This document shows positions 9,291-19,917 of a stretch of DNA of 64,000 bases, one piece after another; positions within the stretch are counted from its first letter, which is position 1, and every line of letters begins with the position of its first letter. The translations under genes and the position numbers were made by a program. The notes below the pieces were generated by a model, which worked only from the letters and a program-made list of their open reading frames with translations, had not been told where the DNA came from and ran no database searches. This DNA is from Brachypterus glaber (taxonomy: Eukaryota; Arthropoda; Insecta; Coleoptera; Kateretidae): contig OY294044.1 in NCBI GenBank assembly GCA_958510825.1, positions 100,106,893 through 100,170,892 on the forward strand, in the 5' to 3' direction.

Positions 9291-9750
9291 ATTTACCGAT
9301 TGTTAATTTTTCTGAATACTGTAACATACTTTAAACTAGATCAGTAATACAACTTAACAACTCAAAGTATACCATACTATAAGTGTGATATGCTTTACCA
9401 AATGTTACAGTAATTTTTACTATAACATGCTAGTATTAATAAACACATGTTGCGTGGGGATTCAAATGTATCAGCACGGTCTCTATGTTAGTATGACAAC
9501 ATTTTGTATACAATACACACATTGCAGTATTTAATATCACAAGTAAAGTATTAAATACCAATGGTGGCGATATAAATAACAAATATGTATTTACAAATAA
9601 AATTTAGTATTAAAATTACAATGACATTTTCTGAGTGCACGTATCCTAATGTTAATATATTTATTAGCGAGCGTTTATTAGGCTTAAGCCTATCATACCT
9701 ACTATGTAATTTTCATTTGGTAATTTTAATTAAAAGTTTATAAAGCCTTA
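9291..9750. other. AT-rich intergenic sequence
   Basis: No gene, long repeat or inverted structure was recognised here. Confidence 0.5.
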
Positions 9751-10200
9751 GTAGTAGTAGTAGTAGTAATGGTGGGGAGGTCAAGCCTGGCAACTAGACC
9801 ATATTAGTCCTTTTTGCCTACCCCTGTGTTACTAGTTTTTCTTGTTGTACCCCGGGACCTACAGTTTAGCGAGGAATCCGAACCTCGTTTTGTCGGTTTT
9901 TTTGGCTAAGTAAGCGGCTTTGATCCTTAAGTTTATTGGCTGTCAGTGCACTTGGACCGGCGCCAAACTGCTTAAGGATCATTTTTGCTTGCAGCCTTAG
10001 TACAGATCCTGGTTGCTTGAAAGTCTCTAAAGTGAGCTCGGCCAACAGACCTGACAGCTACTTTGCTGCTCCCTTTCGGTGCCTCCGGGTAGTATCACAG
10101 GTCCAAATGCTAGTGCGGCATTATCCACTCCAAACCTTTTTCTGTACTGTGTGCTTAGATCTTCGGTAGCACAAGCCAACGTGGTGGGGAAACGACGGTA
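9751..10200 (-). mobile_element. Probable 3' end of a non-LTR retrotransposon or SINE
   Basis: A block clearly GC-richer than its surroundings. On the minus strand it ends in a short tandem tail (ACT repeated, plus-strand gtagtagtagtagtag at 9751-9766), the usual 3' terminus of insect LINEs and their SINEs. A minus-strand frame of about 65 codons (10250 to about 10040, ending shortly after GVDNAALAFGPVILPGGTE) is open but not recognised. The element family is not identified. Confidence 0.4.
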
Positions 10201-10233
10201 TTTTATTTCTTTATATAATATAAAGCCTTAGTT

Positions 10234-10860
10234 TTAATCAGGTCCATGCAAAATCGGGGTGTTGTCCCTTTTTTGCCCCAAACTTTTTGTCTGTATTTTT
10301 TTCACATTTTCTCATTAAAATGGGATTCCTTAGTTGATAATATATAAAAAAGCTACTCTTAAGGCCCACAGTTTTATATAAAATATAAAACTGTAGGGCC
10401 AACCGTATTCAAGAAAATTAGAGGGTTATTCTACAGCAAAAACTATTAATAAAAGTTCCCATACACAATTTTCCACAACTCGCTTTTATGGGAGCTACGT
10501 CCTCTTAAAAAGTGTTATTCTTTAAAAGGCCGCGGTACGCTTAAAACTGATTCTTGAACCTAGGAACTTGTTTTCATACTTTTTAATGTAGAATCACTCT
10601 GCATGTTAAAATTTTTATTGGCGTATTTTTTTTGCTTCCTTTTTTTTTGATGCTCAGAACGTCAAATTATCTTGAATTTTAATTTTCTCGAAAAGGGTTG
10701 GTCTTACCGTGTTACATAAGAAGTACATTTTTTAACTAAATAGGTAATCATATTTTATTGGAAAATGTAAAAAAATACAGACAAATAAGTTTGGGGCAAA
10801 ACAGTACGCACGCCCTTGCTTTAAATCTCCAAACAAAAATTACATAGAATAATAGCCTTT
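10234..10860. repeat. Foldback element with long inverted arms
   Basis: Arms 10234-10440 and about 10670-10860 are inverted copies, for example ttttgccccaaactttttg against caaataagtttggggcaaaa, with ttagttgataat and ctactctta also mirrored. Related arms occur at 30070-30790 and 49560-49740, so this is a dispersed non-coding family. Confidence 0.7.
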
Positions 10861-10979
10861 ATCAGTGTGAGGACATTTGAAAAAATTTAATAATGTAAGA
10901 TATCATATACGCACAAGGTAGGATGTAAAATCACGCCTTAAAATGTTGTAACCTATTCATCACCCTGTATAAAACGTCT

Positions 10980-13137
10980 CACAGTGGGAAAATTCAGCTT
11001 TTTTTGGATAATATTCTGCCGACGCACTATGGAACGAAGCGGTATGTAGCTATTTTTAGGTACGAGAAAGCCTTTTAGCTAGGTTTAATTTTTGGCAAAA
11101 ATCTGGAAATCTTAGCAAAAATTAAATTTATTTTTTTTATATGATTAATTACCATTTAGCGTATAAGAAAGATATTTAACTAAGTAATATGGATAAGTTC
11201 TAAAAAATAAAAAATGGATAAGTTCTGGAAAATGTGTATAACTTGTAAAATTATTATCTTAGATAATAAGTTTGGCTTTTTCGAGTGGAATTAAAACATT
11301 TACCTGAATATTAAGTTGAAAATTTCTGGAAAATTTCTGGAAAAAATCTTGTTTAAGTTTTAAAATAGTGACAAAAAAGTTTTATAAACAATATGTGATA
11401 CTAAAACAAACTAAATAAAGTAAATAATTTTTATATAGGTACTTTTATCAAAAGCCAGTAATTCCCTAGCTTCCTTGAATAATTCCTTTACTTTATTTTT
11501 ACAAGTAGGTCTCATACTGGAAATTACTGGACCTGAGGCTAACAATAAGCTATGCAAGATATCCTCATTGTTTGCCTCTCTAGACATTTTTCTTGCCTGA
11601 TTTTCTCTGAATTTTTCCAGAATTTTTCAACAATAGTTAGCTAAATGTTTTAATTTTACTTGAAAAAGCCAAATTGTTTACTTAAAATTATAATTTTACA
11701 AGTTATACACATTTTCCAGAATTCTTCCAAATTTCTTATTAAATACTTACGCAAAAATCTTTCTTGTACACTAAATGGTAAATATTAAAAAGCAATTAAA
11801 TTCAATTTTTTTAAAGATTTCCAGATTTCCAATTTTTTTCCAAAAACAAGGTTAAAACAAAATTCTTTCTTCAAAAATTGAAAAAATGTTGAAAAAAATA
11901 TATATTTTTTATTTATTTAAATTTTTGTTATCTGGGCCTTTTTTGGCAATTTTGCGAAATTTAAAACTACCGTACTATTCTAATGCTTAAGCTAAGCTAA
12001 GCTAAGCTAACGTAATTACCAGATAATATTACCCACCGCAAAGAAATTCTGTAAAAGTTTATGTGAAAAGTTTTTTTATTATTGTTTAAAACAAAATTTT
12101 AAATTAAAGAGGTTCTGGGGTTTTCTGGGGTCTGATTTTTGCATAGTATTTTTTCCTTACTTAGTCCACTATAATGTAGTTATAAAAAATATGCGGGACT
12201 TTGCGGGACTTTAACGAAAAAACAAGAAATGTCGGAAAATAAAAAAAAAATGATAATACAATTTATTTTTTTATATAATACTCTTTTAAATTGTTATTAT
12301 TGCCCAATTAATAGAAAACGATTATATTGTAAGATAACAAAAAAAAAAAGACTATAAATTTTCGTAGCATAATTAAGACATCTAATATAAGCGTTAATTT
12401 ATCTAGGTAACCTTAGATGGAAATTTTGCCTCTACTCAATGTATAAGATAATTAACTATAAGAAAAATGCATTTAAACCCTTATTTTTCATTTTTTGTTT
12501 TTTACCCGATGTCCAGCCTATGGCCCGGTTCGTTCCATAGTGCGACGCGTCGGTAGAGAATTCGGTCAATTTTAATAAAAAAAAATGGAAAGTACTCGTA
12601 AGGCTTTATGTTTAAGAGTACTGCTGCGGCAAAGTAGCTTTGCGTTAACCTAACCTAAAAAATGTACACTAATTTTTGGTCTCAATTTTGTTAACTAAAT
12701 TGGTCCAAATATTTAATCTGCGATAACTATTTTTTCCCTGGCTATTTAATACTTCAAGAAAAAAATTATTTTGTCAAATGGTTTTAAAAATATGAAAAAT
12801 TACAAAAAGCTGCAATTGCGTAAAAACACTCATATTTCGGTTGCCAGTGGACGTAGAAGAATGTTATTCAATAGCTGAGAAAAGTTCCCATATTATGAAT
12901 TCCACTGTCAGTATGCGTTTTTCGATGATCTAGCTTGCAGGAAATTCAAAATTAGCAAAAAAACGATGGTAAAAGATTATTTTAGGTTAGGTTAACGCAA
13001 AGTTACTTTGCCGCAGCATTACTCTAAAACATAAAGCCTTACGAGTTCCTTCCAATTTTTTTTTTATTAAAATTGATATAATTCTCTACCTTTGGCAGAT
13101 TTTTTTTCCAAAAAAAAAGCTGAATTTTCCCACTGTG
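10980..13137. mobile_element. TIR element beginning CACAGTGGG, split by a younger insertion
   Basis: The ends are CACAGTGGGAAAATTCAGC and its inverse. Continuing the right arm inward pairs with the left arm only after skipping 11025-12547, which shows a later insertion. The interrupted element is about 635 bp with arms of about 165 bp, including a conserved stretch gctgcggcaaagta and ttaacctaacct in both arms. The flanking pentamers (cgtct and cgttg) agree at three of five bases only. No coding capacity. Confidence 0.75.
11025..12542. mobile_element. Transib-like non-autonomous element nested in the CACAGTGGG element
   Basis: The ends are CACTATGGAACGAAGCGG and CCGGTTCGTTCCATAGTG inverted, matching at 17 of 18 positions, and are flanked by a perfect 5-bp duplication CGACG (11020-11024 and 12543-12547). 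Termini of the form CACWATG with GC-rich 5-bp duplications are the signature of Transib transposons. Inside, about 11085-11310 and 11620-11845 form a second inverted pair, and gctaa is repeated near 11990-12010. No transposase frame remains. Confidence 0.72.
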
Positions 13138-13222
13138 CGTTGAGGAGAAAGCAATTTTTTTTTCAATACTTAACTTTCCTAGGGGAAGTTATTAAATAAT
13201 TTTGTTATTTTACTCATATTAG

Positions 13223-13453
13223 GATAAGCCAAAGAGAAGGCCAACCCTTGAATTAATAAAAGAAGCAATTAAAGACTCTAAAAGGCAGATAGAAATTGAA
13301 AACGAGTTAAAAATGCAACTTCAAAAAATAAACGAGGAAACGATATCCAGCGAAGAGTCCGAGGAAAATATTAAAAATGAAAAAGAAGCAAAAAAAGTAA
13401 AAGGAGTTAAGAAAATTAAAAGAAAAAATAAAAAAATGAAAGTACCTTTTTGA
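13223..13453 (+). CDS. Terminal exon of an unrecognised K/E-rich protein
   Basis: Seventy-six codons are open without a stop and end in TGA. They follow a good acceptor (ttgttattttactcatattag) and are followed by AATAAA near 13509. The peptide begins DKPKRRPTLELIKEAIKD, passes through a helical K/E/Q region and an acidic patch ISSEESEE, and ends in a run of lysines (KKIKRKNKKMKVPF). That composition suits the tail of a nuclear or nucleolar protein. There is no ATG near the start, so the exon needs upstream exons, none of which was found; the errantivirus and the foldback elements now lie upstream. It may equally be a stranded remnant or part of a degraded transposon gene. Confidence 0.4.
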   Translation, partial: DKPKRRPTLELIKEAIKDSKRQIEIENELKMQLQKINEETISSEESEENIKNEKEAKKVKGVKKIKRKNKKMKVPF

Positions 13454-13960
13454 AAAGGAAATCAGAGAATTTTATGCAAAATAGCTTAAAAGCCAACATT
13501 AAATTGAAAAAATAAAAAATTAATAAATTAATATTTTCTTACGTATTTTAACTCGCTGAATTCAATTCCATCAAGAAAAACAAATAAAATTGGCGAAGTG
13601 GCTAAAAAATTAACCGTTTTCCAGAAAAATTAATTAGAAAGTGAAATTTCACGTTTCGAGGACGACAAATTAAAGACTAAAATGCTGAAAACCTAGATTT
13701 CAATGATGCAAGGTACATCAAAAACTAAGGTTAGTTTACATTCAAAACCTCGTTGCTGTACCTCAAAGCGTTCCTGAGTTATTAAATAAAAACCGAATTT
13801 TTTAGCCACCTTCAAAGGAGCTTAGCTCCCTTACGACGCATTTTTAGACATATGTTTACAGGAACTTTTATTCTATATAGAATCACCCCTTAAAATGAAT
13901 GACATCATTTACTGGACACCCTGTATAGGATGGAATCCTCGATGGAATCACAAAATCCCA
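13454..13960. repeat. Copy of a dispersed non-coding block
   Basis: Bases 13735-13925 (cctcgttgctgtacctcaaa, gttattaaataaaaaccg, gagcttagctcccttacg, agaatcaccccttaaaat) recur, diverged or inverted, at 35155-35330, 49340-49500 and 51600-51700. The rest has no recognisable feature. Confidence 0.6.
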
Positions 13961-13964
13961 CAAA

Positions 13965-15490
13965 ATGAAATTTTTGAAGCATAATTTCTTATCTTAAAGC
14001 ATTTTTGCTCCTGATTCTGAATCTTTTTTCAGATTCGGGCTACACCCGCATTTTTTATATACAGGGTGTTAAAAAAAACACCTTTTTGACTGTAGAATTT
14101 GCTTTTATGAATATTTTTTAATCAAATTCGGGTCACTTATACAAAAAGAATATGCTTTTAAGACTGTAAAAGATTTTTTTAAATATCGACCTTCATTTTT
14201 TTTTTTTGAAAAATTCATGTTTTCAAAAGATGGATTTTTTAACGCAATGGAAATTATAACATTCTGTATACAGAATGTTATAATTTCCATACTTATATTT
14301 CCAATACGTATATTTATTTGCCTGGATTTTGTTTTTTAAATATTTAACGGGGAGCTTTTAGAAGTGGCTCTACATCAATTTAAAGTACTCGAACAAAAAA
14401 TATTTAAGTGACCAAAAACGCGTTAATATTTTTAACATTGAAATTACAAGTCCCAAAAATTCTCAAAGTTCAACAGAAAAGAATTTTTAATCAAAGAATA
14501 ATTCTTTAAATTATTCTTAACAGGTGGATACAAATCCTCCTGTATAAGTACACTGTACTTACATTTTCACTATTGACACTACTAGACACTTTTTAATTAA
14601 CAAGACAAAAAAATATTCAAGACCGATCCTCTCTAAAATTTGCAACCCTTTTTATTCTCTTTGAAAAGCCATAAATTAAAATGAGGCATATTTAGGTCAC
14701 TCACGCTTATGTGATTTTAGGTGGGGATCTCGCGAGAAGATTTAAATTTTTGCCCTAGCAACATAGGACAAGTTAGAGTCAAGGATATTACTTAAAAGAG
14801 GGTCGAAATTTAAAAATAGAACATCCAAGGTTATTCACGCATGCTTTTAAAAATCAGAGCTTGTAGACTGTGTATATTAAAATAAAATTTTACAATATGA
14901 AAAATTCAACGCATCATATCAACAACATGGCGTTTGAAAAAAATCAGGGATAATACTCTTACCCCAGTGAACAAATTTGAGGGTGAGACCTCAAAATTTT
15001 TTATTTAAAAATTTTTGTGGGTAGATAATATTGGTGTTAAAATTTGCGACACGACGCACTTAAAATTGATGTAGCGCCACTTGTAGAAGCTCCCACAGAA
15101 CCAAAGAACTAAAGTTCTGTAGAAGCTCCCCGTTAAAAATTTAAAGAACAAAATACAGCCAGATAAATACAGAATGTTTTAATTTCCATTACGTTCAAAA
15201 AATCCATCTATTGAAAATTTGACAGAAAAAAAAATTCACTTAAAAAAATACGATCGATATTTAAAAAAATCTTTTAACATTTAAAGGCACGTCCTTTTTT
15301 TATAAGTCACACAAATTTAATTAAAAATTATTTATAAATGCAAGATCTACACATATTTAAATTGTTTTTTTATTAAACTCCCTGTATATAAAAACTGTAC
15401 GGTCTTAGTCCAAATCTGAAAAGAGATTTGGAATCAGGAGAAAAAATGCTTCAAGATATGTTATTTCAGAAAAAAGTATATTTTTGTCGT
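13965..15490. repeat. Foldback element, about 1.5 kb
   Basis: Arms about 13975-14300 and 15160-15490 are inverted and diverged: gctcctgattctgaatc against gatttggaatcaggag, and tatacagggtgtt against its inverse. An inner pair (gtggctctacatcaattta at 14365 and its inverse near 15060) shows the arms extend toward the centre. The ORF at 14105-14290 is an accident of the arm. Confidence 0.65.
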
Positions 15491-16095
15491 GGGACAATGT
15501 AGTTTTACCACGTGGGGGAAATTAAAATTATTCTTTTGCTTCCATTTTAAATTTGTCATATTGAATTATTAAATAAGTTCGGTTTTAACAACACCAAAAA
15601 CCTCTCGATTCATGTTTTTAGGTTAGCATAAAAAATCCGATTCAGCTGAATCGAATGGATCATAGCCAAAACTGAACAGGAAAATATCTCCGATATTCGC
15701 CAATTTAAATTTTTCGTTAACAGATTCAGACTCGGCGGATAAAAATACGTAAGAAAATCTTAAAAAGAATTGGCCCGCAAGAAAAAAGTTTACCTATTTA
15801 TTTATTTTTAATTATTTTCTTTATTTTAAAATAAAACCGTCTCATCTATGAAAAGAATGTTTTTATTCATTAAATATATATAAATATATAAATAAACGGG
15901 CCTTATTAATAAAATTCTTAAAACTAAAACTTAATGCATAAAGGTATCACAAAACTTCTTGTTTTTTGTTGTTATTTCGCTCGGTACTGTACCAAATTCC
16001 GTAACAAAAATAAATAGCCAATCCTAAAATGTAAAAATATGGTAATTAATACATAATTACTAATTACAATTAACTTTTTTCTCTAAATAAATAAA
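15491..16095. other. AT-rich intergenic sequence
   Basis: Nothing recognisable beyond simple AT-rich stretches. Confidence 0.5.
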
Positions 16096-16384
16096 TTAAC
16101 CTCTTCAGGGACATAGGCACATACAGCCTGTTTCAGAACTCGCGTACCGAAATTTGAGGGTATATTAAAAACCCTCTGGAAAATATGAAAAAAATTTCAA
16201 AAAAAATTCATCTTCGTTCAATTCAAAAATAAGAACGCTTTAAGTGGACCAATACTGTTGCTGATTATAAATTACCATTAAAGGTTGAATTTGTAGCTAT
16301 GGAAGCAAATTTAATTATTGCAGGTACATATTCTGTAGGTGATTAATGTGACATAAATATTTAATAATGTCATAAAAAAATATC

Positions 16385-16398
16385 AAAACTTTCATGAT
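16385..16398. repeat. Target-site duplication of the Penelope insertion, left copy
   Basis: AAAACTTTCATGAT occurs here and at 18636-18649, exactly at the borders of the Penelope-like element. Confidence 0.85.
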
Positions 16399-16529
16399 AT
16401 AAAGAACTTTCACTTTCGGGTTTAGACCGTGTTAATGGATTTTCACTTTCCGACGTTTCGTCTCTTACTACTAGAGACATCTTCAGGGATTAATCTGAAA
16501 ATAAGTTTCGAATCAACTTGTGTCACTAT

Positions 16530-17012
16530 TTATGAAGAGTTGTGGTTATTCACCCGTGACGAGGTTTTTCCTATCAAAGACTTCCATATTGCAGGTAAGT
16601 GGTAACCAGTGTCCCGATTGATATTGTTAGGATGCTTGATGATTTCTATCGATTCCCGTATCTTCCTTGGCATTTTTCTGTTTTCTGTTAATATTTGTTT
16701 TGTTTCAGACAAATTGATTTTATGACCTGTTTCATGTACATGTTCGGCTACTGCCGATAAGGAAATTTGTTTCTTTCTTATATTGCGCTCATGCTCTTGA
16801 AGTCTTGTAGAAATTTTTCTCTTAGTTTCACCTATGTAAACCGTACCACAGGAGCAGGGTATTTTATATACGCCTTCTGAACTCAGGGGTATTTTGTCTT
16901 TTGTTGAAGTCAAACATTGACCTAATTTTTGGTTGGACCGAAATATAGGCTTAATATTTGACTTCTTCAAAAGTTTACCTATTTTATCCGTGATACCGCT
17001 TACATAGGGAAA
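16530..17012 (-). pseudogene. Inverted partial copy of the Penelope GIY-YIG endonuclease region
   Basis: About 160 codons in frame cover the C-terminal endonuclease: GVYKIPCSCGTVYIGET, then RLQEHERNI, then the CxxH-like tail NLSETKQ. It begins abruptly at the inversion junction without the reverse transcriptase, so it cannot make the full protein. It differs from the forward copy by a few substitutions (for example ETKRK against ETMRK). Confidence 0.85.
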
Positions 17013-17029
17013 TTTATAATCTAACCCCC

Positions 17030-18475
17030 CGAGACTCCCGCTTACCAAAATTATATGGTTTACCTAAAATTCACAAGGACGGTGCCCCTCTTAGACCAAT
17101 TGTCAGCACAATAGGTTCCCCTACGTATAAACTTGCCAAACACCTTGCCCAAATCTTAAATCAGTTAGTTGGAAAAACGAGGTCTTATGTAAAAAATTCC
17201 ACACACTTTGTACAAACCTTATCGACAGTGACCCTGGACCCCTCGGACATAATGGTTAGTTTCGACGTAGAATCTCTATTTACTAACGTTCCCGTTCCCG
17301 ATACAATAAATATTATACGAGACCTACTTACAACTGGAAATCTTGACCCTAAGTTATGTAAATTATTTGAAGCTTGTCTGACATCTACATATTTTCTGAT
17401 ACAGGGAGAGTTCTATGAACAAGTGTCAGGCGCCGCAATGGGATCCCCATTATCACCCCCTGCGGCCAATGCTTTCATGGAATACTTCGAGAAAAAAGCT
17501 ATTGAGTCATTTCCATTAAAACCTAAAATTTGGCGCAGATACGTAGACGATGTCTATGCTATTTGGCCCCATGGCATGGAAAGCCTTCAAGGTTTTCTAA
17601 ATCACCTCAAATCCCAACATAAATCTATACGGTTTACGATGGAAATTGAGAACAACGGATCACTTCCCTTTTTGGACGTTTTGGTTTACAAAACGGAAAA
17701 TGGCTCAATAGGACACTCGGTATACAGGAAGAAAACCCACACTGACAGATACCTAAACGCATTTTCACACCACCATCCCTCTCAAAAACGCTCGGTAGTT
17801 AATTCACTTGTTCATAGGGCTTTCATGATTTCAGACAAGAATTCCCTAGACACAGAACTCCTTAAACTAACCAAAGCCTTGACCATGAACGGTTATACCA
17901 AAAAAGACATTAATAAGACCATATACAAATACAGAAATCCCAGACCCAAACAACAGGACAATAGTGACAATGACAGACAGACACAAGTTATACTTCCCTA
18001 TGTAAGCGGTATCACGGATAAAATAGGTAAACTTTTGAAGAAGTCAAATATTAAGCCTATATTTCGGTCCAACCAAAAATTAGGTCAATGTTTGACTTCA
18101 ACAAAAGACAAAATACCCCTGAGTTCAGAAGGCGTATATAAAATACCCTGCTCCTGTGGTACGGTTTACATAGGTGAAACTATGAGAAAAATTTCTACAA
18201 GACTTCAAGAGCATGAGCGCAATATAAGAAAGAAACAAATTTCCTTATCGGCAGTAGCCGAACATGTACATGAAACAGGTCATAAAATCAATTTGTCTAA
18301 AACAAAACAAATATTAACAGAAAACAGAAAAATACCAAGGAAGATACGGGAATCGATAGAAATCATCAAGCATCCTAACAATATCAATCGGGACACTGGT
18401 TACCACTTACCTGCAATATGGAAGTCTTTGATAAGAAAAACCTCGTCACGGGTGAATAACCACAACTCTTCATAA
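17030..18475 (+). CDS. Penelope-like reverse transcriptase with GIY-YIG endonuclease, 5'-truncated
   Basis: The frame is open from the inversion junction, where the first family-like motif is KLYGLPKIHKDGAPLRPI, to the stop at 18475: about 480 codons against roughly 800 in complete Penelope proteins, so the N-terminus is missing. RT motifs: FDVESLFTNVPV (first catalytic aspartate), GAAMGSPLSP, the catalytic RRYVDDVYAIW, and LPFLDVLV. The GIY-YIG nuclease follows: GVYKIPCSCGTVYIGE with its conserved arginine in STRLQEHE. Penelope enzymes prime at nicks made by this nuclease. No true start codon remains, so expression is unlikely. Confidence 0.9.
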   Translation, partial: RDSRLPKLYGLPKIHKDGAPLRPIVSTIGSPTYKLAKHLAQILNQLVGKTRSYVKNSTHFVQTLSTVTLDPSDIMVSFDVESLFTNVPVPDTINIIRDLLTTGNLDPKLCKLFEACLTSTYFLIQGEFYEQVSGAAMGSPLSPPAANAFMEYFEKKAIESFPLKPKIWRRYVDDVYAIWPHGMESLQGFLNHLKSQHKSIRFTMEIENNGSLPFLDVLVYKTENGSIGHSVYRKKTHTDRYLNAFSHHHPSQKRSVVNSLVHRAFMISDKNSLDTELLKLTKALTMNGYTKKDINKTIYKYRNPRPKQQDNSDNDRQTQVILPYVSGITDKIGKLLKKSNIKPIFRSNQKLGQCLTSTKDKIPLSSEGVYKIPCSCGTVYIGETMRKISTRLQEHERNIRKKQISLSAVAEHVHETGHKINLSKTKQILTENRKIPRKIRESIEIIKHPNNINRDTGYHLPAIWKSLIRKTSSRVNNHNSS

Positions 18476-18635
18476 ATAGTGACACAAGTTGATTCGAAAC
18501 TTAGTTTCAGATTAATCCCTGAAGATGTCTCTAGTATTAAGAGACGAAACGTCGGAAAGTGAAAATCCATTAACACGGTCTAAACCCGAAAGTGAAAGTT
18601 CTTTATATCTTAATGGCCGTGAAAGCTTAAAATCT

Positions 18636-18649
18636 AAAACTTTCATGAT
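18636..18649. repeat. Target-site duplication of the Penelope insertion, right copy
   Basis: Same 14 bases as 16385-16398. It contains the first ATG of the mariner transposase. Confidence 0.85.
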
Positions 18650-19265
18650 GTTTACTTCAGAAGAGTATTGCGAAATGCTAATTTTATATGGCGAGTGTGG
18701 CCGGAGTGCTTCAGCTACATCTGTAGAATATTCTATTCGTTTAACCAATAGAGAACATCCTAGCAGAAATGTTATTTTAAGATTGGTGCAAAGGGCAAGA
18801 AATTCTGGAAATTTAACTCCAAACAAAAAAGAGATTGAAGGCGCTCCGCGAACTGCAAGAACTGTTGATAATGAAGAAGCTGTCATTCAGGCGTTTGAAG
18901 AAGAACCTGAAACAAGCCTTAGTATCGAGGCTAGAAATCTTGATATGTCTAAGACCTCTGTTCAACGAATTCTAAAAGATGAAAAAATGCATCCCTTTCA
19001 TTACACTCGAGTACAATGCTTGACACCGGAGGACTATCCTTTACGAGTCGAATTTTGCACATGGCTGTTGCAGAAACATCAAGAAAATGAAAACTTTGTA
19101 AAAAGCATTCTTTTTACGGATGAGTCTGGGTTTCAAAGAGATGGTTTTTTTAATTCAAGGAATTCTCATGTTTGGGGACAGGAAAATCCCCATGCCTTCA
19201 GGCAAGGAAATCCCCAACGAAGGTTTTCCTTGAATATTTGGGCCGGAATATTGGGAGATGCTATA
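18645..19265 (+). CDS. Mariner-family transposase, exon 1
   Basis: Start ATG at 18645 or 18648 (tandem ATGs), reading MFTSEEYCEMLILYGECG, a helix-turn-helix DNA-binding region, then a second HTH (SKTSVQRILKDEK) and the first catalytic aspartate in ILFTDESGF. It ends at a donor ATA|GTAAGT. With exon 2 the protein is about 359 residues, the usual length for Tc1/mariner. The Penelope insertion sits directly before the start codon, so the 5' leader is now 2.2 kb away. The apparent extension of the frame upstream lies within Penelope and is not part of this gene. Confidence 0.85.
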
Positions 19266-19320
19266 GTAAGTTATTTTGAGAAATAAACCACCATAAAATG
19301 CTTAAAATATTTGTTTTTAG
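19266..19320 (+). other. Small intron in the transposase gene
   Basis: 55 bp, GTAAGTTATTTTG to TTTGTTTTTAG. It contains an in-frame stop, and removing it restores the family sequence GDAIVGPHEFPGRLNG at the join. Confidence 0.8.
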
Positions 19321-19779
19321 GTTGGACCCCATGAGTTTCCTGGCAGATTGAATGGCGAAACCTACACTAACTTCTTAAGGGATGAAGTGGAAAATCTTAT
19401 TGATGACATCCCACTTCAAAGGTTGGCAAATTTGGATAACATCTGGTTTCAACATGATGGCTGTCCAGTGCATTTCTCAGAAACGGCAAGAAGCCAACTC
19501 GGCATCAGTTTTCCAAACAGTTGGATAGGCCGTGGGGGTCCCAGAAGGTGGCCTCCTAGATCCCCTGATCTCACTCCAATGGACTTCTTTTTATGGGGCC
19601 ATGTAAAAAATTTAGTGTATAGAAATATGCCAGACACTGTAGAAGAACTAGGAGACCGAATACATGAAGCGCTTGAGTCAGTAACTCCAAATATGATTAT
19701 TAATGCCAGGAGAAGTCTGTTAAAAAGAGCTGCTTTATGTGTTCAAGTTGGTGGAGGTCATTTTGAACATATTCTTTAG
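19321..19779 (+). CDS. Mariner-family transposase, exon 2
   Basis: Carries the second catalytic aspartate in IWFQHDGCPVHF and the third in RSPDLTPMDFFLWG; counting gives 41 residues between them, hence DD41D. It ends in the family tail GGGHFEHIL. No stop or frameshift is seen, so with exon 1 it encodes an apparently intact IS630/Tc1/mariner DDE transposase. Confidence 0.88.
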   Translation, partial: VGPHEFPGRLNGETYTNFLRDEVENLIDDIPLQRLANLDNIWFQHDGCPVHFSETARSQLGISFPNSWIGRGGPRRWPPRSPDLTPMDFFLWGHVKNLVYRNMPDTVEELGDRIHEALESVTPNMIINARRSLLKRAALCVQVGGGHFEHIL

Positions 19780-19917
19780 CATGCTTCATACATTGAACGC
19801 GAGTTTGCTAAAAATAATGCGTTTCTTCATCTTTTAGAGTTCATTAAACACAGGACAGACATATCAAGATTTCTTGCCACGATACTAATGCTTGTTCCAA
19901 ATTATTCTTCAAAATTC

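Larger units (their letters stand above)
16399..18635 (+). mobile_element. Penelope-like element with an inverted partial second copy
   Basis: The main copy (about 17030-18635) reads forward; a 5'-truncated copy of its 3' third (16399-17012) is joined head to head in inverted orientation, giving inverted arms of about 614 and 642 bp. This arrangement is characteristic of Penelope-like elements. The arms differ at only a few codons, so the insertion is young. The 14-bp duplication AAAACTTTCATGAT brackets the whole unit. Confidence 0.9.

Noticed and set aside
1432..9294. Target-site duplication of the errantivirus
   Set aside because: Left tata and right attt do not match, and shifting the border by one base does not help.
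9936..10169. 77-codon plus-strand frame
   Set aside because: Lies inside a probable minus-strand LINE or SINE 3' end; no recognisable domain.
18512..18886. 124-codon minus-strand frame
   Set aside because: Antisense of the transposase exon 1. Its apparent conservation at 19918-20070 is explained by inverted duplication of the coding strand.
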